This document shows, piece after piece, positions 34,244 through 47,732 of a DNA stretch of 64,000 nucleotides. Positions within the stretch are counted from its first letter, which is position 1, and every line of letters starts with the position of its first letter. Made by a program: the position numbers and the translations under genes. The notes beneath the pieces were generated by a model, which was given only the letters and a program-made list of their open reading frames with translations, was not told the origin of the DNA and ran no database searches. Source of the stretch: Platerodrilus igneus (lineage: Eukaryota > Arthropoda > Insecta > Coleoptera > Lycidae); contig JARFIW010000588.1 in NCBI GenBank assembly GCA_036346225.1, positions 4,779,501 to 4,843,500 of the forward strand. Direction: 5' to 3'.

Positions 34244-36814
34244 TGTTACATACCAAACTGGCTATGTACCACTTTCAGATGTAGATATTATTTATAAGTT
34301 AATTGCCGCTTGTTTTTAAATTAATAATGCTAACTTCCGTCGTCGCTGACAGTCGCGTCTGCGCAGAAGGAATGCGGATGCGCGCGAGTGTCGAAAGCGG
34401 GGACTAATCCACGAAACCGGAACCAAGTACAACTATCTGAGGGGTGTGTGTGTTTTTTGTCTAGAAATAGGCTTGTAGGTTTCCTGTATCTTACTTCTAT
34501 TGTACCTGGTACTTATTCCTTCGGACCCCCTACGAGTGTAATAAAAGTTACGTGACGGACGGATAGCAAATTTGATGGTCAACATGGCGTAATCCACAAA
34601 CCACCTGCTGGATCCTGAGATTAAGTTCCGAGATACACTTCACGTGAGTAATTTGTGCATGCAAATTTGACTTAGACAGCGATTGCATCAAACATGTGAT
34701 CTGTAGAAAAACTACAATGACGGATAAATATGCCGCGTAATTATAACAATACATGAAATTTGTTTTACTTTCTTCTATTTTATAAAAAAAAATACATATA
34801 AAATTTAAGAACGTCGCTTTTGTAAAGGCTAGAGACAGGTTCTCCGTTAGCCAATCAGAATGCAAAAGTAGCTTCAATATTCATATTGAACGGAAAAGTT
34901 AATTGAAGTTGAACAATCATTCCTTGCTTCGTCGACCTTGTAAAGCTGTCACTTTATATATGTTATTTTAGAGCTTCTAACAAAACAGCTAGAGAATTCT
35001 TATTCTGCATTGCAAGGAATGGTAGTCTATTGGCTTCATACCCGAAACATTTTCATGCTTCTCCCACAATGGTTTAAAAGAACAACATTTTCGTATTTAT
35101 TTATTTCCTATGAATTTGACAGTAGTATAAGTTCAATGGGTAGCAAAAGCATATTGTTTCGCCTTTATCCATTAACTGACCAACAGAGACGCATCAGTGG
35201 CTAGCAAGAAACCCAACTTTATTCAAAAATAAAGAGGTTTAATATGTTTTAATATTTGACATTGGTTTTATTATGTCACTGTTTTCCACCAGTTGTACTC
35301 TTTACCTAGAGTAAATTAATTTACCCATTCTGTGTCCTGTTGTGCAACCGACCTGAAGGCTGACCCAAACGCCCTCTATATACGACACAAAGTCACACTG
35401 GGAAGATGGCGTTAAGGCGGGAAGGTTTGAAATAAAACTACAGCATTTCTCTAACTTGACTTTTAATCAAAAGAATAACCCTTAAATAGGTCATTCGCAT
35501 GAAAGCATAGAAAATTGACATTTAAAGCAAACAGTGCCGTACTCAACCTGGGCGATTGCGGAAAGAGCACAGCAAAGAAAACCCCAAACTGCCCTTACAC
35601 TACCCAGCTAAAGTTGAAGAGGAGGGACACCAGGGAGATGACCTGCACCTTAACTATCAATGTTCCTCCCCGCATGGACATAAAATGTTAGTAATATTCA
35701 ACAAGGCTCAATCACACGCGCCCACATACAAACATTAACAGTTTCCAGCCCGTGTTACAAAATATTTTACAAAGGCTAACCGAATTCCTATTATTTGCAA
35801 GAGTACAACTACAAGTACATTTACAAAATGACATGAATTGCTGAAATGAACTTATGGTATGATTGCGCATAGTTAAAAAAGCGCTTATTACTGAATAAAC
35901 TATCTCCAACAGTCATAAATGCAAACGCGAAAGGCACGAGATGATCAATCATATCAGAGGTTCAATATAATTACATCACAACAATTGTCACAAACGTTAA
36001 ATACTAGTTAATTATATAGGAATATCGGCTGGATAATAGGATAAACAAAACAACAAACATATCATTAAGTTAAACCCAGGTGTGAGCAGTGCAGTTGTAA
36101 ATGTGATTAATATGCTGAAATAAAACAAATAATAATGTTAAATGCATCACAAATATCAAATATTATAGAACATGTAGGCAGCAAATGTATATCAAAATTT
36201 TATAGCACAAGTACAAGCCCAGATTCAGGCGCTAAATCTTTATATAAATGCATGTTAGTTAAATATATTAAACCTAGTAAGTAAACGTTAAAAATTATTC
36301 ATTATGATTGCATCGGTTAAAACGTACTTTGTAAAAATTAAACCACGTTTTACGAGTGATACAATCGCTATTTAAGTCAAATTTACATGCACAATTTAAA
36401 TGAAATCATATTACTCACGTGGTGGCATCTCGAAATTTAAATCTCAGAGTCCAGCGGTGTTTGCAGGTTGGGTGACGCCATGTTGATTACCAAATTGCCA
36501 TCCGTCCTAAACGTAACTTCTGCTGCACTCGTAGGGGGGATGAAAGAAATAGGTAACAGGTACACAAAGGTAAGGTACAAAGAACCTACATGCCTATTTT
36601 TAAAGAGAAAAAACACACCACTCAGATAGCTTCGTCGAGGTCTCGTGGCTCAATACCCATTTTCGACACTCCCGCACCTCCGCATTCACTCTGCGCAGAC
36701 GCGACTGTCAGCGACGACGGAAGTTAACATTATTAATTTAAAAAAACGCGGCAATTAACTTATAAATTATATCTAAATCTAAAACATGATACATTGACAA
36801 TTTGGCATGTAACA
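34244..36814. mobile_element. Long-TIR element bounded by arms 6 and 7
   Basis: Arm 6 (34244 to about 34760) starts tgttacataccaaac; arm 7 (about 36300-36814) ends atttggcatgtaaca. They are inverted copies, about 80 percent alike by eye over about 500 bp. Each holds ctgcgcaga, an atggcgt block and GTGAGTA pointing inward (34644-34650 and, minus strand, 36412-36418). The 1.5 kb between them has no open frame of note, so this is a non-autonomous foldback-like element. No convincing target duplication was found. Confidence 0.6.
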
Positions 36815-38270
36815 ATATTACTGTTTCCTCATCATCTACGTAGTTGTAACAACCCGATTTTTAATCGCTTTGTTGAGCATAAAATTGTATATTTCACGAA
36901 CCGTGGTGGAATAATCTCATACAAGCAAATGCTTCTATATTTTAAAAAGCTTTCGTTTTACATCTACTGTACCTGAGATCGCATAATATTTACAATACAA
37001 TGTAGTGAGAGGGTTTAGTTTCTGGTATTTAAACATATGGTGCGGCCTATGGCCGCAGGACCGGACGAATTCATTGGGGTTTTTGCAGGAATGTGGTTGT
37101 AGATGTAAAGAAACAGCAATGATTCTCGGCTTTTTTTTTTTGTGTGTCTTTGGGGAAAGACGTGTTTATGTGTGTGCTTAGAACACGTAAGTACTTATTT
37201 TGTTTGAAAGGACATTTATTTTAATAATGCAAGTAACACTTTGATATAAATTTCCTCCTGATACTACATCGATTTATGTAGACAATTATTGAATTGTAAC
37301 GAGTTAACCTGAGTATTAATTCTGGGTTCCGGTGTACATACATTATCGGGCCTGTCAAATAATTGTTACTTCTTTATGAACAACGTTTCCCGCGAAGTTA
37401 TTTTGTTGTTTTGTGTTGAATATTTACAAATGGTTGGTTACAAAGACTTTTCATTGTTGTTTTCTTTGTAAAAGTAAGAAATGGTTTAACACAAGATGTA
37501 CAGCATTAATATATTTGTATAAATAACGTTTCGCTTTTATACTATACTTACAAATACCTTTTTGTAATATATTGCATCTGTGCACAATATTAATTTTATT
37601 AGTATAATTTTAAAATAGATTCTTGTACTTTTTTGTATTAAACGCTGATGCAGACATTTGATAAGGTGTGGTATTGCGTCTATTTGGAATTTTTAGTTCT
37701 GTTTTATCAATTAGCATAGTAGCTTGTAAAACAAGTAATCTGTAAACAATTAAAAATAGGATATGCAATCTTATTAGTGCTTTTGTTAAATTAATTAAAG
37801 GTATTAAGTTAATCATAGTTAGGCTAAGGTTAGGAATACGTGACGACGTGCACGTCCCCAGATAACAATTAGGGTAGATAGAGTTACGTTATTTTATGTC
37901 GGAATAGTGGGCCCTGTAGGCCTTATTGCATTTAGAGTCCCAGACTGTTTAGTTATTTGTTTATACATGCTTTTCCTGACAGTCGAGGGTATAATAAAAT
38001 GTTATTGCTTTTTCTAAACTACGAGTTTATTTCATGATTACTTTTATTAGGTATCAGTGCCTTTCCGCTGATTGGCGCCCATGTTTATTATGAATTGCTA
38101 ATATATGTATTGATGATTTTTATCCATATCGCATCTTTGGTAAGTACAAGCAAGGTTTTAGTTAAGAGTTTGAACCACGACCTACGCCGCTGAGTTTAGT
38201 CTGCCTGGCCTTAATTAACCGTCTTGACTGGTCTTTACAGACCCTCGACGGACGGTTGATTATGCAATTA
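36815..38270. other. No gene; possible LTR end near 38077
   Basis: No coding frame is convincing. At 38074-38083 the string gattggcgcc followed by catg resembles the TGGCGCCCA primer site of Gypsy-type elements, preceded by a transcript-end-like ataataaaatg near 37991. Nothing else supports an LTR. Confidence 0.3.
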
Positions 38271-39660
38271 TTACATAGTCATCTGTATCCTTCTTGCCAG
38301 CACCATACAGCATCTTAGAATATTCTTTCCAACTGTTTTTACACTTGCTTTGACCCAAACAATTTCATTTCTTCTGTTAACAACGTCATTCACACGCTTA
38401 TTTCCGCCCTTTCTTATCTTCCTTACCCATTTCCATAACAAGTTTTTTTTCACTTCAAAATCACTCTGCATTTTCTTACCCTCCCTATCTCTTATTTGGT
38501 ATTTGCTTGCTTTCACTACTTCTTTCATATATCGCCTTTTCCCCTTATATACTTCCTGAAGTTGCTCTCTTAATTCAACAACTTTTTCTGCAATCATTCT
38601 CTTATATGCCAATTTCTTCTCCTTGACAACATTTTAGACCTCATCGTTCCGCCATGCATTTTTATTACATGTACCAATTATTGTCGTTTGACATACTTCC
38701 AAAGCACATTTCATCACACTGTTCTTCAAACACTTCCATGCTTTCTCCACATCATCAAACTTCAGAGCGTTATCCCATTCCTGTTTGCATTCATACGACT
38801 CTCTCTCTAACATAGTAGCATACTCTCTTTGAGTCGACTCTTCTAACAAGCGTTCTACTTTCACTATCAATGTCACACATTCTGCTTTCTTCTCCACACC
38901 CACTTTCTACTAGAATCAATTCTGGACAAAACTAGAAAATGATCGATCCCACACTCAGATCTTCTCATTACTCTCGTGTCCTATACCAGTTCTCTTAAAC
39001 TATCATCAAACACAACCAAATCAATTATACTTCTCAAATTTGCTCTTTGTTTGCCATGTGTACTTGTGTGTGCTCTTATGTTTGTACCATGTGTTGCATA
39101 CAAATAGTTCTCTTTCCATACATATACTCAATAACATTTCTTCACTTTCATTCGTTCTTGGATCATCAAACGGACCTACTACATGCTCAGCATTTTCTCT
39201 ATGTACTCCTACCCAACTATTCATATCACCTAATAGAACCACGTCGTCATTCCTTTCGCGTTTGTCTAATAAAATTTCCAATTCCTGCCAAAACTGCTTA
39301 CACTCCCTATCGTCATTCACTGGAGCATAACATGCTATTACAAAAATCTTTGTAAAGGCCACTTTCATTCTAACCGACAAAATGCGGGAAAAAACCAGTT
39401 TCATGCATGCCTTTGCCTGACCATTTAAAATTAAACCAACACCTTTCGCTCTGAACTCATTGTTCTCTACTCCAGACTACAAACCCAACATAGTCTCATC
39501 TAATTCATAACATCTTTCCCTCCCGCTTTGTTTCACTCAAACACAGACATCCATGCGTCTTAATTTCATTTCATTCACAATTTCATACTCTTTATCGTAC
39601 ACTCCCCTGACATTCCAAGTACCAAATCTCCATTCCTGATTCATACGGTCGTTATCTGAT
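38271..39660 (-). pseudogene. LINE F, AP-endonuclease and linker
   Basis: From right to left the minus strand reads EWRFGTWNVRGVYDKEYEI (about 39590-39640), VIACYAPVNDDRECKQFW and VVLLGDMNSWVGVHRENA (39200-39330), NTWYKHKSTHKYTW, then a charged linker with NKNAWRNDEV and AYKRMIAEK. This is the endonuclease (GTWNVRG, YAP.ND, GDMN, HKYTW) of an RTE-like LINE. The RT is absent: the copy stops at 38271. Frame breaks near 38630, 38905-39020 and 39405-39590. Confidence 0.75.
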
Positions 39661-40010
39661 GGGCCAAATATTTTCCGTCTCAGTCACCCACCATGACTTT
39701 GACGATCTGAAGCTTTTGCAAAAGTCTTGTTAGTAGTGTTAATTTGGTTGAACCAGGTTACCAGCCTAGATCGTAACCGTGCCGTTGAAGCTTTCCCTAC
39801 TAACGGTAACGACGCCTTACCGTTCAGTGTTGGCATGTTTAGCCTCTCTTCCGCAGACGTCGCCACGATTCCCAGTCCTCCAGGTGTGCCTAACATCTTT
39901 CAATACAAGCTAAAACTTCCTTTTCCACGGGGGTTACCTTGTAAGCCAGCAGAAAGTTGGCCGCGCTACTACCATTATAAAGTACATGCTGTGCACTGAC
40001 ACACATCGAG
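39661..40010 (-). other. Probable 5' leader of LINE F
   Basis: Sequence directly upstream of the endonuclease start on the minus strand. Short frames on both strands here show no known domain. Confidence 0.35.
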
Positions 40011-41828
40011 CGTAAATAATTAAGACACTTAATAAATAGTTCGGTTAGTTGAGTCAACTTTCATACATCACAAAACATCGTTCTTTTTACCATACAGATA
40101 TATCAGTAACTTCATCTCAAACTGATCTGAAAGAAATGTAATAAGAACGTGCCTAATATCAAAATAGAAGGCTATGTAAAGAAGTTGTTTCTAAAATTAA
40201 TTTTGACGTATTCTCGGGCAAAAGTAATTTAGTTCTAAGAATCGGTATTTTTAAGTATAATAGCATATATTGACAGCTGATTTGTTGCAGGTAAGTGTAG
40301 CTGCTCTGTGGTAAGTGTATATTTTTAGTGCTTTTATGTATCACCAACGCCCTTATCACAGATTATTCACCTCTGTGCCCTTATACACAAACTAGGGTTC
40401 TGCCACAGATTATCCATGGATTATCTGTGGCTCTGCTTGTGACAGTGAACTCTATACGAACTGGAATGGCTTCGTTCATATACGAAAGGTACGCGAACCA
40501 TTTCAAGGGCAACGAGTAAGATAGAATGATATGTGGACGTATTTGCGTCGTTGTTTTATATATGCAGTTAAATGGGCGATTGTAGATATCATTAGTATTT
40601 TATTCAAATACAATTACGCTAATTGTTTTCTACCTGATACATTTTAGCTGAAAGTGAGACTATAATAGTGTGTAGACTTACATAAAATCCTGAGTAAAAC
40701 ACCTAGCTGCAAACCTTTTAATCTTTCAATTAAATCTACAAATATTAAAAATAAATTTTATTGTTTTCAAAAAGTTTAATTATGATTTTTCATTATATTA
40801 AAACCAAATAGTCATTAGAAAAAGATAGGTTATGCCGTCTTCCTATATTATGTTAGAGAGAGAGGGAAATACGTCAAGTTGCGGTTTGCCTAAAATTTAT
40901 AGTAGCCTTGCTTTTTTATCATTTCGTGGCCCTTTCAGTTCGTATAGAGTTCATGGGCTTGTGAACACTCCAATTGTTTTGGCCGCCATCTCTACATGCA
41001 AAATTAAATAACAGTGACATAGCATAGTTACAAACCGTTAAGAAAGTTTTAGGCTTGTATATATTAAGGGTTTAGTTTATTTTATATGTATAATCCATTC
41101 TAAATTAGAATAAAGTAGAGGGCGCTTGGATGCACGGTGGGGTAGCCTTACATACAGACGTCGCTTCTTTTTATATATGTATTTTGATTGGTTGCTGAGT
41201 ACACGTGACTCGAATAAATCTGGGTAAAAAGATGCAAAGAAGTTGGTTCATTATCATCTTCGCTTCTTTTTACCCATATAACATATCATTTGTTAGTTTG
41301 TCACAAAATTTATAGCGTTTTCCACTGATCAATTCTTAGAACGCGAATTTACTTTCAACTCTTTTCACAGAGCAATTACTATAATTACACTTATCATCAA
41401 TGTAAGCTTGAATAAAAGTTCGTGGGGTCATCTCATGTCTGGGCCGAGAACTATACAAACATTTCCGCTATAAAATCGATAAATTTAAATTTACAAATGG
41501 TGGCAAATATAAATGATTTTATGATGTAAATGTTCTACTGATGCGTATTAAATCACACACATTAATAATGACCCTTTTTGAGATGAAAGATTTAAATTTA
41601 AAAAAAGCACTGGTTCTTTTTACAAACTCGACAACTAAACTAGTCTAGCACACTATTACTATTTTATAGAACAGTATTAACAATTATTCGTGTTTAGATA
41701 CCGCAAATGTAATAAATAAATATAATCACAATATGGAAATGGCTATTTCTAAATTCGAGAAATCAAAAGTTGGGCAATCAAACACTGTTGTTTTACAACA
41801 GCTATTGTTTACTACAATAAGTTATATA
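40011..41828. other. Non-coding; small inverted repeats
   Basis: No gene. An 18 bp perfect inverted pair tgaactctatacgaactg lies at 40446-40463 and (reverse) 40936-40953. A 28 bp near-palindrome lies at 40403-40430 (ccacagattatccatggatt and on). A ggccgccatct motif at about 40981 recalls a Pho/YY1 site. Confidence 0.4.
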
Positions 41829-42757
41829 AGTTGGTTCCGAATTATGTACTGTAATTGCTAGAGGTGATAGCCCCTACAAAGTATACACTTTTTTCCAAAA
41901 CTTAAGAATAAGGGAGATAACACTCTATAAAAGGGGTAAAGTAAAATCCTTTTTTTATATCTTCCAAACATTTGAATAACGCGTTCGTATTTTAGGGCTT
42001 AGTATGCTATGTGAAAAGTTTAAATAACCAATTTCATTGATTGCGATTAAGGAGTTGATTTGAGTGGTATGGGTGAGTTATTACATCATATTTTTTTATT
42101 TGCTATGATTTAAAGAAAAAAATAAAACCTAATACTCCAGACAATTATATGCAAAAAAAAGGTACTCTTTCCAGATTTCAATAAATGTTACAGTATTCGA
42201 GTAATTTAACATTAAATATAAGGTGCTTTTTATTTAAACATTAGCTAAGAATGGCTTAAAATTACCTTAGGCGAAAATCTTACCTTACTTAATTTGCATT
42301 TGCTTATTATAAACTTAGCAAGGGTAGTTAGTATCTAAGGTAGATCTATAGGAACCTCACCTGGGGTAAGGGAAATTCAAAAGATCTCCAAGTTTCTTAA
42401 TAGTAAAAAGGTGTTCACAACTAAGATTATTTTAACTTCGATTAGATTATCTTAGCTTTTGGTAATAGAAAGCACTAAATAAAAGAATTAGATTGTGTAT
42501 ACAACAAAATCGAGGGCATTTTGAACAACCGCAATAAAGCAAAACTTTGGTAACTTACTTTATAGTAAAATATTGATTCTTTCGAAAATTCTTAAAATGT
42601 CCTTCAAAACAATCTATTCCATTTCCACAGGATAATTGATGTATTAAAAGGTTCTGATACGATTATATAAAAATGCACGTTTATTTTAAACTTGCAATAA
42701 TTAAAAACAGTGAATTTTTCGAAATGCGAGAAGACGATCTTTTTGCATAATAGTATG
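41829..42757. mobile_element. TIR element, left part (mariner-like ends)
   Basis: The outer end ggttccgaattatgtactg (41833 on), preceded by TA, is matched in inverted form at 49200-49218. Similarity between the arms continues in patches for about 250 bp (for example gcgattaagg near 42045, matched by ccttaatcgc at 49014). The BEL element at 42758-48967 splits it. A TA duplication fits Tc1/mariner-type insertion. No transposase is seen. Confidence 0.55.
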
Positions 42758-42965
42758 TGATGAGTAAACTTCTCGATTGTAGTGCAGCTTGTATGTGTAG
42801 TTACAGTAAATAATAATTGAGAGCAGAGAAAACGTCTACTTTATTTGAAAGCTAACACAACAATGAAATCCAGTATTTGTCTGGTTAGTAAAATTAGTAC
42901 AGAGGCGCTACTAGGCGATGTAGCGGTAAAAATTCAAATTTAAAATTAAATAGAAGGCGTTAACA
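42758..42965 (-). repeat. BEL 3' LTR
   Basis: Begins tgatgagtaaac and ends aaggcgttaaca; 208 bp. It differs from 48760-48967 in one base seen by eye (cagtatttg here, cagtgtttg there). Confidence 0.95.
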
Positions 42966-42984
42966 TACCGGCCTCCTTGAAGGA
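42966..42984 (-). other. BEL polypurine tract
   Basis: On the minus strand aaggaggccggta lies directly next to the 3' LTR, the usual site for plus-strand priming. Confidence 0.6.
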
Positions 42985-43093
42985 TTCTGAACCTTCAATT
43001 TAAACATACAAACCTTAAATTAATAAACAAATGTACAACAAAGTATACATAAAAAAAAAGAAACACATGTTTCTATATTGAAACTATCAAATT

Positions 43094-43952
43094 TTAATCT
43101 GTTTCTGTTTTAGGCAATATGCAAAGTTTGCGTACAGAACGTTTAATCACACCATTAGAACACTTAATATGCACTACACGCACAACATTGTCCTTCCCAG
43201 GTGATGTGGCGACAATTCTTCCTAATGGCCAATTGGATGGTGGTACATTGTCCTCTCTTATAAGCACAAGATCCCCAATCTTCAAGTTTTCAGAAGAATG
43301 CTTCCACTTGACACGTTGCTGCAATTCTGACAAATATTCTCTAGACCATCTTCGCCAGAAGTCTTGATTGATTTTTTGTAAATACTGATAGCGACTTAAC
43401 CGATTAACTTGAATGTCTAGCACATCTGGGTCTGCAACAGCAGTAAGTTGTCGGCCAATTAAAAAATGTGCTGGGGTTAGTACGTCATAATCATTAGGAT
43501 TAGAGGAAAGTGGAGTTAACGGTCTTGAATTAAGTATTGACTCAATTTGTGTTAAGACTGTGTACAGTTCTTCAAAGTTTAATGATGTTTCATATAATAC
43601 ATGCCTTAAATGATGTTTAATACTTTTTATACCTGCTTCCCAGAGTCCGCCAAAGTTAGGTGCATATGCGGGTACAAACTGCCAATTTACACCTTCATGC
43701 AATTATTTTATGATAAATAGTGTTTGAGTTTTGGTTGATAAACTTGTATAATTCATTAAGTGTAGAATTTGCACCTACAAAGTTTCTACCATTGTCACTG
43801 AATATGTTCATCGGCTTGCCACGATGAGCAACAAATCGCCTGAAAGTGGCAATAAAGGCATCAGTCGATAAATTGGACACGGGCTCAATATGTACAGCCT
43901 TCGTACTAAGACAAATAAAAATGCAAATATAACATTTCATGGATTGGAGCAT
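43094..43952 (-). pseudogene. BEL integrase
   Basis: Two overlapping frames give CIFICLSTKAVHIEPV, FSDNGRNFVGAN, APNFGGLWEAGIKSIKHHL and LVLIREDNVPPSNWPLGRI, the catalytic core and C-terminal block of BEL/Pao integrases. The break near 43700 falls within a short A/T run. The HHCC zinc-binding part is in the preceding frame (about 44050-44200, HPGPNLLLSIVREKYW and following cysteines). Confidence 0.85.
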
Positions 43953-45563
43953 CTACCATATGACATTTTTATATTTATTGGGCCTGCATAATCTGTCCCA
44001 ACAGAATGAAAGGGTGGCATGGTAGCAACTCTTTGAAAAGGTAATTCTCCCATAATGGGATTGTTATTAGTACTACCGTTAAAACGACAACATTTTACAT
44101 AATTTTTTGTGGTTTTCCTGGCCAAATTCCTTCCTGAAATAGGCCAATATTTCTCACGAACTATGCTTAATAATAAATTTGGTCCCGGATGGAGCCAAAG
44201 CTTATGTAATTCTTCAAATAAGAGTTTGGTAAAGTTATGTTTACCTAAAATGACAATAGGATGCTTTTTCGAAAAGTTTAACTTTGATAACTGCAATCTT
44301 CCACCCACTCTCATGATACCTATTGGATCTATGAAGGGTGTTAACTGCAATAGTGAGTTTTTAGAATGTAAGCATTTGCCTTGGATTAATAAATTGTATT
44401 CGTCTGGAAATGACTCAATTTGAGCCATTTTGGTAAGAACTACTAATGTATGATTTAATTCTGGAAATGTTAGGGGACCAAAATTTCTCCCTGGTTTAGG
44501 TTTTAAACAATTGTTTTTAAATCGTAGACACCAAGCAGTCACACGTTTTAGTTTATTGAAAGATGAGAATTTTTTAGACAGTGTATTTTCGCTTTGTAGA
44601 GTTTTGTTTAAAAAAGCATAAATTTTCTCCTTTACTTCTGGTATTGGTTCATGCAACTCTGAATTTTTCGTTGGCCAGTGCTCTTCGTTGAGCTGAAGCC
44701 AGCTTGGGCCCTGCCACCACAAGGAAAGAGATTGTAATTTCGCTGGCATACAGCCTCGTGAGGCAATGTCTGCTGGATTGTCGCTTGAATTTATATGATT
44801 CCAATTTTCAATATTAAATAGTGTTTGAATGTGGGTTACCCTATTTGCCACAAATACCTTCCATTTATTAGGTTGTGAATTTAACCAAGCAAGTACGATT
44901 TGTGAATCCGTCCAATAAAATTCCCTTGCAAAATTAATATTAAGAATTTTCTTGAACCTTTGAGCTAGATCAGTTAGCAATACTGCAGCTAGTAATTCTA
45001 GCCTAGGTAATGTTATGGTTTTTATGGGTGCAACTCGCGTCTTGGCTGCTAAAAGCTTGATTGAATGTTCACGATTTTGAGTAACACATCTGAGGTAAAT
45101 GCATGCACCGTATCCCCTTTCTGAGGCGTCTGAAAATCCATGAAGCTCAAAGTACAGAGCATTTGATATAGATATATACCTCGGAATTGTAATTTTGTTA
45201 ATAAAGTCTAACTCGTCTTTGAACCTTAACCATTGGGTGTGTAAGTTTGTCGGAATTGATTCGTCCCAACCTAATTTTAGTTGCCACAGTTGTTGTATAA
45301 CAAACTTAGCTAGTAATGATTATAGGGGCTAACATGCCTAATGGGTCATATAGCTGTGCTGTGAGAGCAAGTATAGAACGTTTTGATATGTGAGTGACAT
45401 TTTTTGGAATTGTGAAGGAATACGTAAATAAGTCAGAATTTGGATTCCACAGTATGCCAAGCGTTTTGACAAATTTATTTGAAAGAGAGATAGTATCACT
45501 AGAGTAATCTCCAATTCTTTGTATATTGCTCCTGAATTTGCGTAGGACAAACCCGTAATCTTT
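43937..45563 (-). pseudogene. BEL RNase H region and integrase zinc domain
   Basis: The long frame 43937-44980 has EFYWTDSQIVLAWL, NPADIASRGC and WWQGPSWL, typical of BEL RNase H and connection. The upstream part (44981-45563) is spread over several frames and includes the LALTAQLYDPLGMLAP block in broken form near 45310-45380. The frame changes make this the most damaged section of the element. Confidence 0.8.
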
Positions 45564-47732
45564 TTAAATATTTGTTAAATTTTCTTTAATATTTAATAAC
45601 GAAACTTCAGATGATGAACCTGTTATGAGATCATCTACATAAAAATCCCTTTGTATAATTGATGATTCCACGGGGTGTGTCAATTTAATTTGCTCGCCTA
45701 CCTCATATAAGCAACGAACTGCTAAAAATGGTGCACATGTTGTGCCATAAGTTACAGTGTTTAGGTTATAAATTTTGACTTCGTGACTTGGGTCTTCCCG
45801 CCACACAATTTTTTGAAATTTTCTATCATCTTCATGGATCCATATCTGCCGATACATTTTCTCTATATCGGCAGTAAATACAAATTTATGGGTACGAAAT
45901 CTAGCTATTAATGAAAATATATCATCCTGAATAGTAGGACCTGCTAACAATGCTTGATTTACAGACAAACCTGAAGATGGGTTGCAACTTCCATCAAAAA
46001 CTACACGACATTTTGTGGTATCGCTAGATTTTTTAAAAACTGCATGATGTAGCAAGAAAAAACAATTGTTCTCATTGTTTGATATTGACATGTGGTTTAA
46101 TGTTAAATATTCTTTCATAAAATCAACATATTCCTCTTTAAGAGCACAGTTACCTTGAAACCTACGTTCTAACTTATTCAGACGTGTTTTTGAGATACTG
46201 TAAGAATCACCTATCATGGCAACATTTTCCTTGAAAGGCAATCTTACCTTAAACTTCCCATCCGACTCTCTCACAGTCGTTTGGACAAAATATGATTCAC
46301 AAAATATTTCCTCTGAACTTAAACTGCCTGAATTAGATTTAAATTCGTCTACCTTCCAAAATCTTTCTAAATTATCATTCATTTCTTGCATCGATACAAG
46401 AGCTATCTGTTTTGCATCAGGGTAACCATAGACATTCCCCGAAACAATCCACCCTAATTTAGTTTTCTGCAAAATGGGAGAATTGGTTTGCTTTATTTGG
46501 TCTACACACATCAAATCGTAAAACAATGCTGCTCCAATGAGCATATCCACCGGCCCAGGTTGATTAAACAATGGATCAGACAACTTTATATTAGGATCTA
46601 TTTTGAAATTTGTAATACTAACTTGAGTAGAAGGTAATAGGCTTGTTATGCGCGGAATCACAAGACATTGTATAGATGTCGAAAAATTATTTACACAAGA
46701 TGCAATTTTTACTTGCGTTTTTTGTTGTATACAAGATACACCTTGATTTATGCCTGAAACTGATACATTTATAGCTTCAGATTTTAGATTAAGTAATTTG
46801 AATGCCCTTTCAGTGATAAAATGTGATTGTGATGCTGAATCTAAAAAAACTCTCAAGGTAACAACTTGATTATTGGCATCAAGTGCCTTAACCCTTGCAG
46901 TCGATAATAAAACTGTACAATTTGATGACAACTGTGAGGAAAAATTATTAATTATCTCGGACTCGCCTATTGTGGCATTCTGAGATACGGTAGCCGCTTG
47001 AACTTCAAACGTACTCGATGTTTGCACCTTTGTTGGTATGTGAATAAGACTATTGTGTTTTCTTTGACAAAGTTTGCATCGTGAAGATTTACATTCAGGT
47101 AAAAAATGCCTCGAACGTAAACAATTTAAACAAAGTTTCATACGTTTTACAGCATTGCATCGTTCTGCAGGGCTTAAATCAAGAAAGGCCTTGCAGTTTA
47201 TAATAGCATGATTGCCCGCACAATTTGGACAAACAATGGTTGTGGTAGTAGAAAAGGATTTAAATGAAATTTCGCCTTTTGGTTTAGTTGTGACACATTT
47301 TACCGATTTTTGTGTTTCGGGATTATTCTTTTTTACTGTTAACGCTTCTAATATGTTTTGTTTGTTTATCAAAAATTCAATTAATTGTTTTAAAGTGGGC
47401 ACTGTATTATTTGCATTTTCATTTGAACTGAGCTTGCAATGCCAGTCCTTAGAAGTATGTACATCAAGTTTGCTGACAATGATTGGCACAATCAGAGCAT
47501 CCCAACTATCGACTGGTTGCTTTAGAGCATGAAGACATTGAATATTATTTTGAACATCGTCAATGAGACGCCTTAAGCTAATTTGAGAATCTTTAGATAT
47601 TGGTTTTAATTCTAATAAATTTTGAACATGATTCTCAATGATTCGCCTAGGTTGATTAAAACGTTTTTCAATAGCCTGAAAAGCTATCTGATAATTTGCA
47701 TTTGTTATCTCTAGAGATTTAATCATATCCAA
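45564..47732 (-). pseudogene. BEL gag C-terminus, protease and reverse transcriptase
   Basis: A 722-residue frame with zinc knuckles CPNCAGNHAIINC and CLNCLRSRHFLPEC, protease site FLDSASQSHFI, and RT blocks VFDGSCNPSSGLSVNQAL, FTADIEKMYRQI, TVTYGTTCAPFLAVR and FYVDDLITG. Order and wording are those of BEL/Pao polyproteins. It joins the gag frame upstream only across a stop and a shift (47733-47893) and closes at 45564 before RNase H. Confidence 0.9.

Noticed and set aside
35010..35204. 64-residue plus-strand frame between arms 6 and 7
   Set aside because: No motif, ordinary length for AT-rich DNA; not called a gene.
34232..36824. Target duplication around the long-TIR element
   Set aside because: Flanks aatgatac and atattact are not convincing; none claimed.
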